From NCBI GenBank assembly GCA_903878085.1, contig CAIRGJ010000024.1:57972-121971 (forward strand): a DNA stretch of 64,000 bases, given 5' to 3'. Position 1 is the stretch's first letter; every line of letters starts with the position of its first letter. Below the pieces are notes generated by a model. It saw only the letters and a program-made list of their open reading frames with translations. It did no database searches and had not been told where the DNA came from. This document shows, piece by piece, positions 46,014 to 55,095 of this stretch. The DNA is from an uncultured Hyphomicrobiales bacterium (GTDB taxonomy: Bacteria > Pseudomonadota > Alphaproteobacteria > Rhizobiales > Xanthobacteraceae). A program made the translations under genes and the position numbers.

Positions 46014-46346
46014 GCATTTTTCGATGCATTTTTTGCGCCGGCCGCCACGTTCATTAAGCGAACTTTAAATTGGCAAACGCCGCCGAATCTTTCGCCTTCA
46101 TGCCCAAAATCGATCCATGAAATTGTCATGCGAATCGTGCTATACTGCTCTGGCATGACGGCTCGTAAGATAGTTCTTCGATGAGAGGATCAAGGTATCC
46201 CAGCTTCCGGGTACTTTCGTTCGACGAGCCTGCTCTGCTGCCTGCCGACCATCTCTCACAACTCGTAAAGTCCGATAACTCTGTGCTCGTCGCACGGAGC
46301 GCTTGCGCATGACTATTCCTCTTGAATTCAGCAAAAGGAGTCAGCC
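46014..46346 (+). promoter_or_regulatory. Long leader and promoter region of phoH gene
   Basis: Non-coding interval. TATACT at 46141-46146 is a good -10 box, with a weak -35-like ATGAAA 18 bp upstream. A transcript starting near 46153 would have a ~195-nt leader containing GGCTCGT (46160-46166) that pairs with ACGAGCC (46224-46230) and further small hairpins. The leader ends with AAAGGAG six bases before a TTG start. A long structured leader suggests post-transcriptional control. Confidence 0.5.
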
Positions 46347-47114
46347 TTGGGTAAACACTTCAGCCACAAACACTTCAGCAATAAGAATTTCGGCAAAAAG
46401 AATCGCCGGCGCGGCAATCGCGGTTTTGAAACTGCTGAAATCATAGAGTTCCAAGGATCGAAGTTTGAGGCTGAACGAATACTGCCGCCGATCAAGCCGC
46501 TGAATGCGACGCAGGCGAACTATCTCGATGCGCTTCGCGTCAGCCCGCAGGTGATCGTGCTCGGCCCCGCCGGCACCGGCAAGACCTGGATCGCCGCCAC
46601 CCATGCTGCCGATCTGTTCCGCACCGGCGCCATCGACAAGATCATTCTGACGCGGCCGAACGTGCCCTGCGGCCGCTCGCTCGGCTATTTCCCCGGCACG
46701 CTCGAAGACAAGTTCGCGCCTTGGGCAGCGCCGGTGATCGAAGCCATCAAGGAGCGGATTGGCGCCGCGGCCTACGAGATCGCGCTCAAGAACGGCGCCA
46801 TCGAGATGGTGCCGTTCGAGGTCATGCGCGGGCGTTCGTGGAAAAATGCCTTCGTGCTGTTCGACGAGGCGCAGAACAGTTCGGTCATCGAGATCAAGAC
46901 CTTCCTGACCCGCATCGGCGAAGACTGCACCGTGGTCATCAATGGCGACGTCAGCCAATGCGATCTCGACCACGCCAGCGGCTTGCGCACGGTCATCCAC
47001 ATGATCAAGTCGCAGATGCTGTCGGTGCCGGTGATCGAATTCGATCGAGACGATATCGTCCGTTCCGGCGTCTGCGCCATGTGGGTCCGCGCTTTCGACG
47101 AGGCCAATCTCTAG
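46347..47114 (+). CDS. phoH: PhoH family ATPase
   Basis: A 255-residue P-loop ATPase of the PhoH/YlaK-like type (RNA helicase-like domain). Walker A GPAGTGKT is at 73-80 and Walker B AFVLFDEAQNSS near 168-180. The basic N-terminus (MGKHFSHKHFSNKNFGKKNR) may bind RNA. It starts at TTG 46347 directly after a consensus AAAGGAG site, the only in-frame start that includes the whole domain. Roles in RNA metabolism or phosphate stress are described for family members; here it is unlinked to pho genes. It is followed by thrC 126 bp downstream. Confidence 0.92.
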   Translation: MGKHFSHKHFSNKNFGKKNRRRGNRGFETAEIIEFQGSKFEAERILPPIKPLNATQANYLDALRVSPQVIVLGPAGTGKTWIAATHAADLFRTGAIDKIILTRPNVPCGRSLGYFPGTLEDKFAPWAAPVIEAIKERIGAAAYEIALKNGAIEMVPFEVMRGRSWKNAFVLFDEAQNSSVIEIKTFLTRIGEDCTVVINGDVSQCDLDHASGLRTVIHMIKSQMLSVPVIEFDRDDIVRSGVCAMWVRAFDEANL

Positions 47115-47240
47115 GCCGGCGGCACTTTTCGCTATATTTGGCTAGCCAGAGCTGCGGGCGGGGTTTTCTTGTGAAAGCCCCCGCCCGCGGCTACTGTGCC
47201 TGTGAAACCGCGACACGGAACAATAAAGCCAAATATTTCA

Positions 47241-48656
47241 ATGCGTTATGTCTCAACCCGGGGTGAAGCCCCGACACTCGATTTCGTCGAGGTCATGCTG
47301 GCAGGCTTGGCTCGCGACGGCGGCCTGTATGTGCCCGTGTCTTGGCCGACGCTCGACCCCAAGGTGATCGCCGGTTTCGCCGGCCGGCCTTACGCCGAAG
47401 TCGCGGTCGAGGTGATGCGGCCCTTCATCGGCGACAGCATCGCGCTTACCGATCTCTCCCGCATGGCGCGCGAGGCCTATGGCAGCTTTCGCCATCCGGC
47501 GACCGCGCCGCTGGTGCAACTCGGCGACAGCCTGTTCGTGCTCGAGCTGTTTCACGGCCCGACGCTCGCCTTCAAAGACCTGGCGATGCAGCTGGTGTCG
47601 CGGATGATGGATCATGTGCTGCGGGCCCGCGGCGAGCGCACCACCATCGTGGTCGCGACTTCCGGCGATACCGGCGGTGCCGCGGTCGAAGCCTTCCGCG
47701 GCCGCGCCCAGGTCGATGTGGTGGTGCTGTACCCGCACGGCCGCATCTCCGACGTGCAGCGGCGGATGATGACCAGCGCGCCGGACAGCAACGTGCACGC
47801 GCTCGCCATCGAAGGCACTTTCGACGACTGCCAGGCGCTGGTGAAGGCGATGTTCAATCATCACGCCTTCCGCGACCGCGTGCGGCTGTCCGGCGTCAAC
47901 TCGATCAACTGGGCGCGTGTGCTGGCGCAGGTGGTTTATTACTTCACCGCCGCGGTCGCGCTCGGCAGCCCGCATCGCAAGGTCGCCTTTACGGTGCCGA
48001 CCGGGAATTTCGGCGACGTCTATGCCGGCTATGTCGCTTCGAAAATGGGTCTGCCGATCGACCGCCTGGTGGTGGCGACCAACGTCAACGACATCCTGGT
48101 GCGCACGCTGGCCACCGGCGACTACGAGATACGCGACGTGATGGCGACCACGTCGCCGTCGATGGACATTCAGATATCGTCGAACTTCGAACGGCTGCTG
48201 TTCGAGACCTGCGGCCGCGATGCCAAGACGGTGCGCGCTTTAATGGGCTCGCTGGCGCAGTCGCGCCGCTTTACGGTGCCGGCCGAGGCGCTCAAACAGA
48301 TGCGGGCGCTGTTCACCGCCGACAGAGCCTCCGAGCAGGAAAGTGCCGCCACCATTCGCGCCTGGATGAAGGAAGCCGGCTACTGCGCCGACCCGCACAC
48401 CGCGGTCGCGCTGGCGGTGGCCGAGAAGGAAACCCGCAACCCATCGGTGCCGATGGTGGTGCTGTCGACTGCGCATCCGGCCAAGTTCCCCGACGCCGTC
48501 GCCGCCGCTTGCGGCGTGACGCCGGCATTACCAGATTGGCTTGCCGATCTGCCGAAACGGACGGAGCGCGTCACCGTGCTGCCGGCCGATCAGGCCGCGG
48601 TGGAAAAATTCGTATTGTCGGCGTCGCGTGCGGCGCGTGAAGGAGTGACTGCATGA
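47241..48656 (+). CDS. thrC: Threonine synthase
   Basis: A 471-residue PLP enzyme converting O-phosphohomoserine to threonine. The PLP lysine is Lys112 in LAFKDLAMQ; the phosphate-binding SGDTGGAAVEAFRG loop and the serine-rich NSINWARVLAQVVYY region are characteristic of the longer bacterial type. The open frame starts at 47196, but ATG 47241 gives the usual MRYVSTRG start. The next gene overlaps by four bases (ATGA), indicating coupling with the M16 peptidase. Confidence 0.95.
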   Translation: MRYVSTRGEAPTLDFVEVMLAGLARDGGLYVPVSWPTLDPKVIAGFAGRPYAEVAVEVMRPFIGDSIALTDLSRMAREAYGSFRHPATAPLVQLGDSLFVLELFHGPTLAFKDLAMQLVSRMMDHVLRARGERTTIVVATSGDTGGAAVEAFRGRAQVDVVVLYPHGRISDVQRRMMTSAPDSNVHALAIEGTFDDCQALVKAMFNHHAFRDRVRLSGVNSINWARVLAQVVYYFTAAVALGSPHRKVAFTVPTGNFGDVYAGYVASKMGLPIDRLVVATNVNDILVRTLATGDYEIRDVMATTSPSMDIQISSNFERLLFETCGRDAKTVRALMGSLAQSRRFTVPAEALKQMRALFTADRASEQESAATIRAWMKEAGYCADPHTAVALAVAEKETRNPSVPMVVLSTAHPAKFPDAVAAACGVTPALPDWLADLPKRTERVTVLPADQAAVEKFVLSASRAAREGVTA

Positions 48657-49924
48657 CTGTCGAAGTAACGCGTCTGGCCTCGGGGCTTTCGGTGGTTACC
48701 GATGCCATGCCGCATCTGGAGTCCGCCACGCTCGGAGTCTGGATCGGCTCAGGCAGCCGTGACGAACAACCCAATGAGCACGGCATTTCCCACCTTCTCG
48801 AGCACATGGCGTTCAAAGGCACTAAGCGGCGCACCGCGCGCCAGATTGCCGAGGAGATCGAGGCGGTCGGCGGCGATCTCAATGCCGCCACCAGCGTCGA
48901 GAGCACCGCCTATTACGCCCGCGTGCTCAAGGCCGACGTGCCGCTGGCGCTCGACGTGTTGTCCGACATTCTGTCGGAGCCGACCTTCGACCCGGACGAA
49001 TTGCGCCGCGAGCAGAACGTGATCGTGCAGGAAATCGGCGCCACCGAAGACGCGCCGGACGATCTGGTGTTCGATCGCTTGCAGGAAACCGCGTTTCCCA
49101 AGCAGGCGGTCGGCCGTTCGATCTTGGGCACGCCCGACACCGTGCGCTCGTTCAATCCCGACAGCATTCGCGGTTATCTGTCGCGCAATTATCGCGGTCC
49201 CGACATGCTGGTGGCCGCGGCCGGCGCGGTCGAGCACAAGGCTATCGTCGAGGCTGCGGAGAAAAAGTTCGCCAGCTTTACCGGCCCCGCGGGGCCGAAG
49301 CCGGAGCAGGCGCATTTCGGCGGCGGGACGCGGGTCGAGACCCGCGATCTCGAGCAGGTCCACATCGCGCTGGCGCTCAAGGGCCTCGCGGTGACCGACC
49401 CGCAGCTCTACAGTCTGCAGGTCTTCACCAGCGTGCTTGGCGGCGGCATGTCGTCGCGGCTGTTCCAGGAAGTGCGCGAGAAGCGCGGGCTCTGTTACTC
49501 GATCCACGCCTTCCATATGCCGTACTCCGACATCGGCATGTTCGGTTTGTACGCCGGCACCGACGAGACCGACGCGCCGGAATTGATGCGGGTGATGATC
49601 GACCAGATCGGTAACGCCACCGAGACGCTCAACGAAGCCGAGATCAACAAGGCCAAGGCGCAGATGAAGGCGAGCCTGCTGATGGCGCTGGAAAGCTCGG
49701 AAGCCCGCCTCGGCCAGATGGCGCGCCAGATGCTGGCCTTCGGCCGGCCGGTGCCGCTCGATGAGATCGTCGCCAAGGTTGAAGCCGTCACCGTGGAAAG
49801 CGCGCGGGCCGCCGGCCGTATCCTGATCAACGGTAGCCGGCCGGCCATCGCCGCGCTCGGCCCCGGCACCGGACTTGAAAGCACGGCCGCAATCGCTGAA
49901 AGTTTGACCCGCCGCGCGGCCTGA
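48653..49924 (+). CDS. M16 family (pitrilysin/MPP-like) zinc peptidase
   Basis: A 423-residue processing-peptidase-like protein. The inverted zinc motif HLLEH is at 47-51 (GISHLLEHMAFKGT), and the distal glutamate lies in the NAATSVESTAYYARV helix about 25 residues on. This is the single-chain bacterial homolog of the mitochondrial processing peptidase beta subunit. ATG overlaps the thrC stop as ATGA. The order thrC, M16 peptidase, GNAT is what I expect in Bradyrhizobiaceae. Substrates unknown. Confidence 0.94.
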   Translation: MTVEVTRLASGLSVVTDAMPHLESATLGVWIGSGSRDEQPNEHGISHLLEHMAFKGTKRRTARQIAEEIEAVGGDLNAATSVESTAYYARVLKADVPLALDVLSDILSEPTFDPDELRREQNVIVQEIGATEDAPDDLVFDRLQETAFPKQAVGRSILGTPDTVRSFNPDSIRGYLSRNYRGPDMLVAAAGAVEHKAIVEAAEKKFASFTGPAGPKPEQAHFGGGTRVETRDLEQVHIALALKGLAVTDPQLYSLQVFTSVLGGGMSSRLFQEVREKRGLCYSIHAFHMPYSDIGMFGLYAGTDETDAPELMRVMIDQIGNATETLNEAEINKAKAQMKASLLMALESSEARLGQMARQMLAFGRPVPLDEIVAKVEAVTVESARAAGRILINGSRPAIAALGPGTGLESTAAIAESLTRRAA

Positions 49925-49931
49925 GACTTCC

Positions 49932-50516
49932 ATGGCGTTCTTCCGCACCGTCAGTTTCAGCGAAACAATGCCGGCCATCCTCGGCGATGGTGTCTTCTTG
50001 CGTCCGCCGCAATCCAGCGACCACGCCGAGTGGGCGGCGCTGCGCGAAGCCAGCCGCGATTTCCTGACGCCGTGGGAGCCGGTCTGGCCGTCGGACGATC
50101 TGACGCGCGGCGCCTTCCGCCGCCGCCTCAAGCGCTATGCCGACGACCAGCACAACGATCTCGCTTATGCCTTGATGATCTTCCGCAACGAGGACAATGC
50201 GCTGGTCGGCGGCATTACGCTGGCCAATATCCGGCGCGGCGTCGCCCAGACCGGCAGCATCGGCTACTGGGTCGGCGCGCCGTTCGCCCGCAAGGGCTAT
50301 ATGACTGCGGCGGTGCGCGCCTTGATGCCGTTCAGCTTCCAGACGCTGCGGCTGCACCGGCTGGAGGCCGCCTGCATCCCCGGCAATGCCGCCTCGGTCG
50401 CTCTGCTGGAGCGTACCGGCTTCACGCGCGAGGGCTATGCGCGCAGCTATTTGTGCATCAACGGCATCTGGCAGGACCACCTGCTCTATGCCCGGATCGT
50501 TGACGATCCGAAGTAG
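49932..50516 (+). CDS. GNAT family N-acetyltransferase (RimJ/RimL-like)
   Basis: A 194-residue GNAT enzyme resembling ribosomal-protein alanine acetyltransferases. Acetyl-CoA binding motif A appears as YWVGAPFARKGYMTAAVRALM, motif B as RLHRLEAACIPGNAASVALLERTGFTREGYARSYLCING, ending with WQDHLLYARI. It lies 7 bp after the peptidase gene, so it is almost certainly part of the thrC operon. Whether it acts on a ribosomal protein or a small molecule is not decidable here. Confidence 0.92.
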   Translation: MAFFRTVSFSETMPAILGDGVFLRPPQSSDHAEWAALREASRDFLTPWEPVWPSDDLTRGAFRRRLKRYADDQHNDLAYALMIFRNEDNALVGGITLANIRRGVAQTGSIGYWVGAPFARKGYMTAAVRALMPFSFQTLRLHRLEAACIPGNAASVALLERTGFTREGYARSYLCINGIWQDHLLYARIVDDPK

Positions 50517-50593
50517 GATTGCCGGCCCGTTACCTGCCTTGGGGTTGCCACGCTTGGATTGGTATAAGAGGCGGGAAGTCGTGCGCCAACAAA

Positions 50594-50642
50594 GTGCACG
50601 ATCCCGAAAAGTGGGAACCGGTTTTCGGCTAAGATCGTGCGC
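50594..50642 (+). repeat. REP-like palindromic element, copy 3, with flanking direct repeats
   Basis: GTGCACGATC ... CCGAAAAGTGGGAACCGG ... GATCGTGCGC, the same palindrome as at 3369 with a TGCACG/CGTGCG edge. It is flanked by a 15-bp direct repeat, TCGTGCGCCAACAAA, at 50579-50593 and 50635-50649. The second repeat overlaps the palindrome's right end. It lies between the GNAT gene and the lipoprotein gene. Confidence 0.88.
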
Positions 50643-50684
50643 CAACAAAAAAGAGTGAGTGAGAAAATGCGTGGGGGACAAACG

Positions 50685-51335
50685 ATGCGAAGCGGCGCCA
50701 GCGTGGCCGGTCTATTGGGATTGGCTTTGGCCTTGAGCGGCTGCGGCGGCAATCTGCTCGGCTCGTCCACCAACATATTCGGTTCGTCAAAGGCCTCGAC
50801 CGGCGAAGCGGCGGCCGGTGTCGGCGGCGCCTCTGCTGCGACCGATGTCGAATGCCCCGGCGTCGAAGTGCGCACCGGCGCGGCGACCTTGATGATCGGC
50901 AGCAAGCCGGGCGAGGTCGGCGAGCCGTCGGCGCTCGACCTGCGCTATCAAGGCTCGATTATCCGCACCGCGCGCGAATGCCACGTCAATGCCGGCATCA
51001 TGACCATGAAGGTCGGCATTGAGGGCCGTGTCATCACCGGACCGGCCGGTGGCCCCGGCAATATCGACGTGCCGTTGCGCATCGCGGTGGTGAAAGAGGG
51101 CCCCGAGCCCAAGACCATCGTGTCGAAATTCGCCCGCATTCCGGTGACGGTCGCCAGCGCGATCGATCGCGTCACCTTCACCCACGTCGATTCCGACATC
51201 GCGTTCCCGGTGCCGACGTCGATTGCGGACATCGATGCTTATGTCGTCTATGTCGGTTTTGACTCGGCCGCGGCGCCGGCGCCGAAAAAGCCGGTCGCCA
51301 AACCGAAGCGTGCGGCCCGGCCGAAACAGAGCTGA
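50685..51335 (+). CDS. Putative lipoprotein of unknown function
   Basis: A 216-residue predicted lipoprotein: MRSGASVAGLLGLALALSGC, where Cys20 in a good lipobox (LALSGC) would be lipidated. The mature part has a Ser/Ala/Gly-rich linker, a beta-rich domain with TAREC and a VAKPKRAARPKQS basic tail. Open starts exist at 50637 and 50667, but ATG 50685 follows GGGGGAC and places the signal peptide at the N-terminus. No family recognised; it may be an outer-membrane anchored stress or cell-wall protein. Confidence 0.72.
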   Translation: MRSGASVAGLLGLALALSGCGGNLLGSSTNIFGSSKASTGEAAAGVGGASAATDVECPGVEVRTGAATLMIGSKPGEVGEPSALDLRYQGSIIRTARECHVNAGIMTMKVGIEGRVITGPAGGPGNIDVPLRIAVVKEGPEPKTIVSKFARIPVTVASAIDRVTFTHVDSDIAFPVPTSIADIDAYVVYVGFDSAAAPAPKKPVAKPKRAARPKQS

Positions 51336-51342
51336 GTTTCTG

Positions 51343-51470
51343 TCCCGGGCGCTGCGCAGTATTCGCGCAGCGAATAGTGCGCTGCAGACCCGGGACCTTC
51401 GCACATTCGGAATTCGCTAAGGCCCCGGCTCTGCGGCGCACCACTTAACGGTGTTGCGCCGCGTCCGGGG
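51343..51470. repeat. Bipartite inverted repeat, copy 2
   Basis: Arm 1 opens TCCCGGGCGCTGCGCAG and closes GCTGCAGACCCGGGA; a spacer (CATTCGGAATTCGCTAAGG) follows; arm 2 opens CCCCGGCTCTGCGGCGCACC and closes TGCGCCGCGTCCGGGG. It is the same design and spacer as the element at 22163-22314. It lies between the convergent lipoprotein and HAD genes. Confidence 0.75.
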
Positions 51471-51478
51471 CAGGGCGC

Positions 51479-52135
51479 TTACCAGCCTCTTAAATCGATG
51501 ATCTTGCTTTTGAGCGCGCGCATATCGGAAATCACGGCGCGGGCGCCGGCGTTGAGTAGATGATTGCCGAGTCGGCCGCCGGCGTGGCTACCGCCAACAA
51601 AGCCGATCACCGTCATGCCGGCCGCGACCCCCGCGGCGACGCCGACAGGGGAATCTTCCACCACGATGCAGTCGCGCGGCTCGACCTGCATCTTACCGGC
51701 GGCGTGCAGGAACAAGTCTGGCGCCGGTTTGCCGTTGCGCACGTCGCCCGCTGAAAACAGGTTCGGTTCGAAGAACCGGATCAGGTCGGTGGTTTCCAGG
51801 CTGACGCGGATGCGGTCATGCGACGACGACGAGGCCACGCATTTCGGCCCGCGCAGCCAGGACAGCGCGTAGGCGGCGTGCTTGGTCGCGCGCAATTCCT
51901 CGCGGAAGCGGCGCAAGGTCGCGGCAGCGACGGTCGCGGCAAAATCCGGCGGCAGCTTGCGGCCGGCGGCGATCTCGACCTCGGCGAACATGTCGGCGGG
52001 GCGGCGGCCGGTGAAATAGCGCGCGATAATATCCGGCGTCAGCGCGAAACCGGCGCGGATGAACTCCTGCGATACGATCGCGGTTGACAGCGCCTCGCTA
52101 TCGACGAGCACGCCGTTGCAATCGAAGATGACCAC
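51479..52135 (-). CDS. HAD-superfamily hydrolase with altered motif I
   Basis: A 218-residue HAD hydrolase of the beta-phosphoglucomutase/phosphatase (subfamily IA) type. Motif I reads IFDCNGVLVDSE: the nucleophile Asp5 is present but the usual second Asp, the general acid/base two residues on, is Asn7 (codon AAC). Motif II (ASSSSHDR), Lys of motif III (NGKPAPDLF) and motif IV (VVEDSPVG) are normal. The start is GTG 52135 after GGGGGAC. It is a lone gene upstream of nothing obvious; the 250-bp gap to the atp operon is non-coding. Confidence 0.87.
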   Translation of the reverse strand: MVIFDCNGVLVDSEALSTAIVSQEFIRAGFALTPDIIARYFTGRRPADMFAEVEIAAGRKLPPDFAATVAAATLRRFREELRATKHAAYALSWLRGPKCVASSSSHDRIRVSLETTDLIRFFEPNLFSAGDVRNGKPAPDLFLHAAGKMQVEPRDCIVVEDSPVGVAAGVAAGMTVIGFVGGSHAGGRLGNHLLNAGARAVISDMRALKSKIIDLRGW

Positions 52136-52342
52136 GTGTCCCCCGATGCGTCGCCGGCGTTAGCCGGCTGCTCACGAATTTTCTGACGAATCACTGACGC
52201 AACAACTACGCGACCAAAAAAAGCGAATCAGTGTCGCGAGAATACGGCCCGGATGGGCGGTAGGCAAAGACCACACAACCCGGCTATGCGGTTTTGCACA
52301 TGGTCGAAACGAATAGCGGGGACAACCCGTGTGGGGAGTGTT

Positions 52343-52368
52343 TGGCCCTGGCTTTAAAGCCGGGGCCG
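52343..52368 (-). terminator. Possible terminator after atpF
   Basis: GGCCCTGGCTTT (52344-52355) and AAAGCCGGGGCC (52356-52367) form a palindrome with one G-U pair; the centre must loop, leaving a 9-10-bp stem. It lies 18 bp beyond the atpF stop on the minus strand, where a terminator is expected, but no T-tract follows. Confidence 0.4.
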
Positions 52369-52385
52369 TGCCGCGCCTTAAGGGG

Positions 52386-52880
52386 CTAGTTCAGCTTCTG
52401 GCGGACGTCTTCGATGCCCTTGGCGATCAACTCGCCGGCCAGCTTGCCCTTGGTCTCTTGGGTCAGGATCTTCTCGGCCGCGGCGATGGCGGCGTCGGCG
52501 GCGGCGCTGCGGACGTCTGCGGTGGCCTGGGCCTCGGCCTGGGCTATCTTGGTCTCGGCCATCTTGGTGCGCCGGGCGACGAATTCCTCGATCTTGGCCT
52601 TGGCTTCGATCGCCAGCCGGTCTGCCTCGCCCTTGGCGCCGGCGATGATGTCCTGGGCTTCGCCTTCGGCTTCCTGACGCTTGCGCTGGTACTCGGCCAG
52701 CAACTGGGCGGCTTCGTCCTTGAGCTTGCGGGCCTCGTCGAGCTCGGCCTTGATCTTGGCGGAACGATCGTCGAGCGCCTTGCCGATGATCCGGTGCACG
52801 CCGATATAGCCGAGCCCCGCCAAGAAGCAGATGAAGGCCAGCGCTACCCAGGTTTCCGCGTCCAGGAAAAACTCGGCCAT
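52386..52880 (-). CDS. atpF: ATP synthase Fo subunit b
   Basis: A 164-residue peripheral-stalk b subunit. One N-terminal membrane helix ([23 protein letters not shown]) is followed by a long charged helix ([23 protein letters not shown]) that dimerises with b' and contacts F1. It is the last gene of the atpI-B-E-b'-b operon, 6 bp after the b' gene. Separate b and b' genes with this order are typical of alphaproteobacteria. Confidence 0.95.
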   Translation of the reverse strand: MAEFFLDAETWVALAFICFLAGLGYIGVHRIIGKALDDRSAKIKAELDEARKLKDEAAQLLAEYQRKRQEAEGEAQDIIAGAKGEADRLAIEAKAKIEEFVARRTKMAETKIAQAEAQATADVRSAAADAAIAAAEKILTQETKGKLAGELIAKGIEDVRQKLN

Positions 52881-52886
52881 TTTACA

Positions 52887-53432
52887 TTACCTCTTCAGCG
52901 CGTCGGCGACCGCCGCGGTGACGGCCTGATCGCTCGGCGCCGTGCCGATCAACCGCTCGACAATGGCGCGGGCGGCATCTTCGGCGATACCGCGGACATT
53001 CGCCATCGCCGCGGTCTTGGTCGCAGCGATGGTCTTTTCCGCGTCCGCCAGCTTGACGTTGAGCTCGTCCTCAAGCGACTTGCGGCGGACTTCCGCGGCG
53101 GCGGCTTGTGTCTCGCGGGTCTCGTTGGCGATGGCCTGCGCCCGGGCGCGAGCATCGGCCAATGCCTTTTCGTAGGCCGCGACCGCTTCGTCGGACTGCA
53201 CCTTCAGCGCGCCGGCTGCGGCGATGTCATCGTCGATGCGCTTCTGACGGCTCTCGAGGATGGCGCCGACGCGCGGCAGCGCCCATTTCGCCATCAACGC
53301 GTAGAGCAGCACGAAGGCGACAACGAGCCAGATGAGCTGCGAGGCGTAGGTCTGCGACTGGAACGGCGGAAATCCGCCGTGCCCGCCTTCGGCCGGATGC
53401 TCCGTGCCCGTCTTGTGTGCTGGCTCAGCCAT
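52887..53432 (-). CDS. atpG: ATP synthase Fo subunit b'
   Basis: A 181-residue b' subunit. A hydrophilic N-terminus (MAEPAHKTGTEHPAEGGHGG) precedes one membrane helix (QLIWLVVAFVLLYALMAKWALPRV) and a long helix (SRQKRIDDDIAAAGALK ...). It is the partner of atpF in the heterodimeric peripheral stalk. The gene starts 8 bp after the atpE stop. The symbol atpG is used here in the Fo b' sense; atpX or atpF2 are alternatives. Confidence 0.92.
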   Translation of the reverse strand: MAEPAHKTGTEHPAEGGHGGFPPFQSQTYASQLIWLVVAFVLLYALMAKWALPRVGAILESRQKRIDDDIAAAGALKVQSDEAVAAYEKALADARARAQAIANETRETQAAAAEVRRKSLEDELNVKLADAEKTIAATKTAAMANVRGIAEDAARAIVERLIGTAPSDQAVTAAVADALKR

Positions 53433-53439
53433 CGGCTTG

Positions 53440-53667
53440 TTAGAGCGCGAACAGCAGCAAGAGCGCGATCAGCAGCGAGAAGATGCCGAGCGCTTCGGTG
53501 ATGGCGAACCCGAAGATCAGGTTGCCGAACTGGCTCTGCGCGGCGGACGGATTGCGCACCGCGGCGGCCAGGTAATTACCGAAAATGATGCCGACGCCGA
53601 CGCCGGCGCCGCCCATGCCGATGCAGGCAATGCCCGCACCGATGTATTTCGCTGCTACTGGATCCAT
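53440..53667 (-). CDS. atpE: ATP synthase Fo subunit c
   Basis: A 75-residue proteolipid, two membrane helices joined by the polar loop [10 protein letters not shown]. The essential carboxylate is Glu in AITEALG of helix 2. Such subunits assemble into the rotor ring. It lies between atpB (31 bp upstream) and the b' gene. Confidence 0.95.
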   Translation of the reverse strand: MDPVAAKYIGAGIACIGMGGAGVGVGIIFGNYLAAAVRNPSAAQSQFGNLIFGFAITEALGIFSLLIALLLLFAL

Positions 53668-53697
53668 AACAAACTCCTTCTGCCTGTCCGGTCGGGC

Positions 53698-54453
53698 CTA
53701 GTGGCCCGGGTGAATCGCATCGTTGAGATAGATGCAGGTGAGAATGGCGAATACGTAAGCCTGGAGGAACGCGACCAGCGTCTCCAGCGCCATCAGAATG
53801 ACGATCATGCCGAATGGCAGGATGCCGCCGGCCCAGCCGATCGCGCCCATGGCGCTGCCCATCAGGATGATGAAACCGGCGAAAACTTGCAGGGTAATGT
53901 GGCCCGCCAGCATGTTGGCGAACAGACGCACCGAGTGCGAGATCGGGCGCGACACGAATGACAGCACCTCGATGAACACGATCAGCGGCAGGATATAGAT
54001 CGGCACGCCCTTCGGCACGAACAGATTGAAGAAGTGGAAGCCGTGCCGGTACAGGCCGTACAGCAGCACGGTCAGGAACACCGTGATGGCGAGCGCCGCG
54101 GTGACGATGATGTGGCTGGTGACGGTGAAGGTATAGGGGATCAGGCCGATCATGTTCACGGTCAGAATGAACATGAACAGCGTGAACACGAAGGGGAAGA
54201 ACCGCATGCCCTCGGAGCCGGCGGTCGACCGCACGGTCGTGGCGACAAATTCGTAGGATAGCTCGGCGGCCGATTGCAGCCGCGACGGCACCAGGCTGCG
54301 CTTGGCCGTGCCGATGATCAGGAACGCCGTGATGACTACCACCGCCGCCAGCATGAAGGCTGCGGAATTAGTGAAGACGATCTCGGTGTGTCCGATATGG
54401 GCGACCGGAAACAGGTCGATAATTCGGAATTGATGGATTGGATCGGCGGCCAT
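53698..54453 (-). CDS. atpB: ATP synthase Fo subunit a
   Basis: A 251-residue multi-helix stator subunit forming the proton half-channels beside the c-ring. The essential arginine is in [16 protein letters not shown] (Arg near residue 175) and the N-terminal part contains [15 protein letters not shown]. The operon starts with atpI (14 bp upstream) and runs to atpF. Confidence 0.95.
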   Translation of the reverse strand: MAADPIHQFRIIDLFPVAHIGHTEIVFTNSAAFMLAAVVVITAFLIIGTAKRSLVPSRLQSAAELSYEFVATTVRSTAGSEGMRFFPFVFTLFMFILTVNMIGLIPYTFTVTSHIIVTAALAITVFLTVLLYGLYRHGFHFFNLFVPKGVPIYILPLIVFIEVLSFVSRPISHSVRLFANMLAGHITLQVFAGFIILMGSAMGAIGWAGGILPFGMIVILMALETLVAFLQAYVFAILTCIYLNDAIHPGH

Positions 54454-54467
54454 ATCGGTCGTGCGCT

Positions 54468-54824
54468 CTAGTCGGTCAGATTATTGTTACGAACGACGCC
54501 TGCCGCCCGCATCACGTTAAGAACTCCGGCCGCAAAGCCGAGCAACAAGAATACGATCAGCCCCCACGGCGAGATCCCGAGCCACCGGTCGAGCAGCCAG
54601 CCGATCAACGCGCCCACCAATACGCCGGCGACCAGTTCGGTCGACATCCGGAAGCCCTTGGCGAACGCCGAGGCATCGGCGGCCTGACGAGAGCCGGTCA
54701 CGTTTTCGGATGGACGGTTCGCCGTTGCGATCCGTTCGCCGAGACGCTGGAGCCTCGCGGAGAGAGCAGCCTCGTCGTCCGGCAGTTCTTTACGATCGTC
54801 CTTGTCGCCGCGCGTGTCAGCCAT
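54468..54824 (-). CDS. atpI: ATP synthase subunit I
   Basis: A 118-residue AtpI-type protein: a charged N-terminal half followed by two membrane helices ([18 protein letters not shown] and [22 protein letters not shown]). It may assist c-ring assembly or magnesium uptake. The open frame begins at 54845, but Met8 (ATG 54824, [10 protein letters not shown]) is the more usual start. It heads the atp operon, so the promoter should lie just upstream in 54825-54950. Confidence 0.88.
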   Translation of the reverse strand: MADTRGDKDDRKELPDDEAALSARLQRLGERIATANRPSENVTGSRQAADASAFAKGFRMSTELVAGVLVGALIGWLLDRWLGISPWGLIVFLLLGFAAGVLNVMRAAGVVRNNNLTD

Positions 54825-55095
54825 ATTTCGACTCGCGAGGTTCAAAGGCTCCGTTTGGTTCCGCCGCCCTAAAAGCCGCGCGGACCATACTGACCGAGTA
54901 TAGCCGAGTCAAGGAACCGGTTACGGGGGATAAGTATTTGAAAAGAAGGATGAAAGCCAAGATTTTGATAGGTGGCAGAGGCCGCTCGCGTGCACTGCGG
55001 GATGCTCATCAACAGTCCATTGGCGTCGCACGGTTCAGCAGGGCTTGAGCCGGTGATAGGTTACCGCATCCGCGGCCCAGGACGGGAGGGAAGAC

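Noticed and set aside
46140..46334. 64-codon minus-strand frame in the phoH leader
   Set aside because: No ribosome-binding site or family; it overlaps the promoter and paired leader segments.
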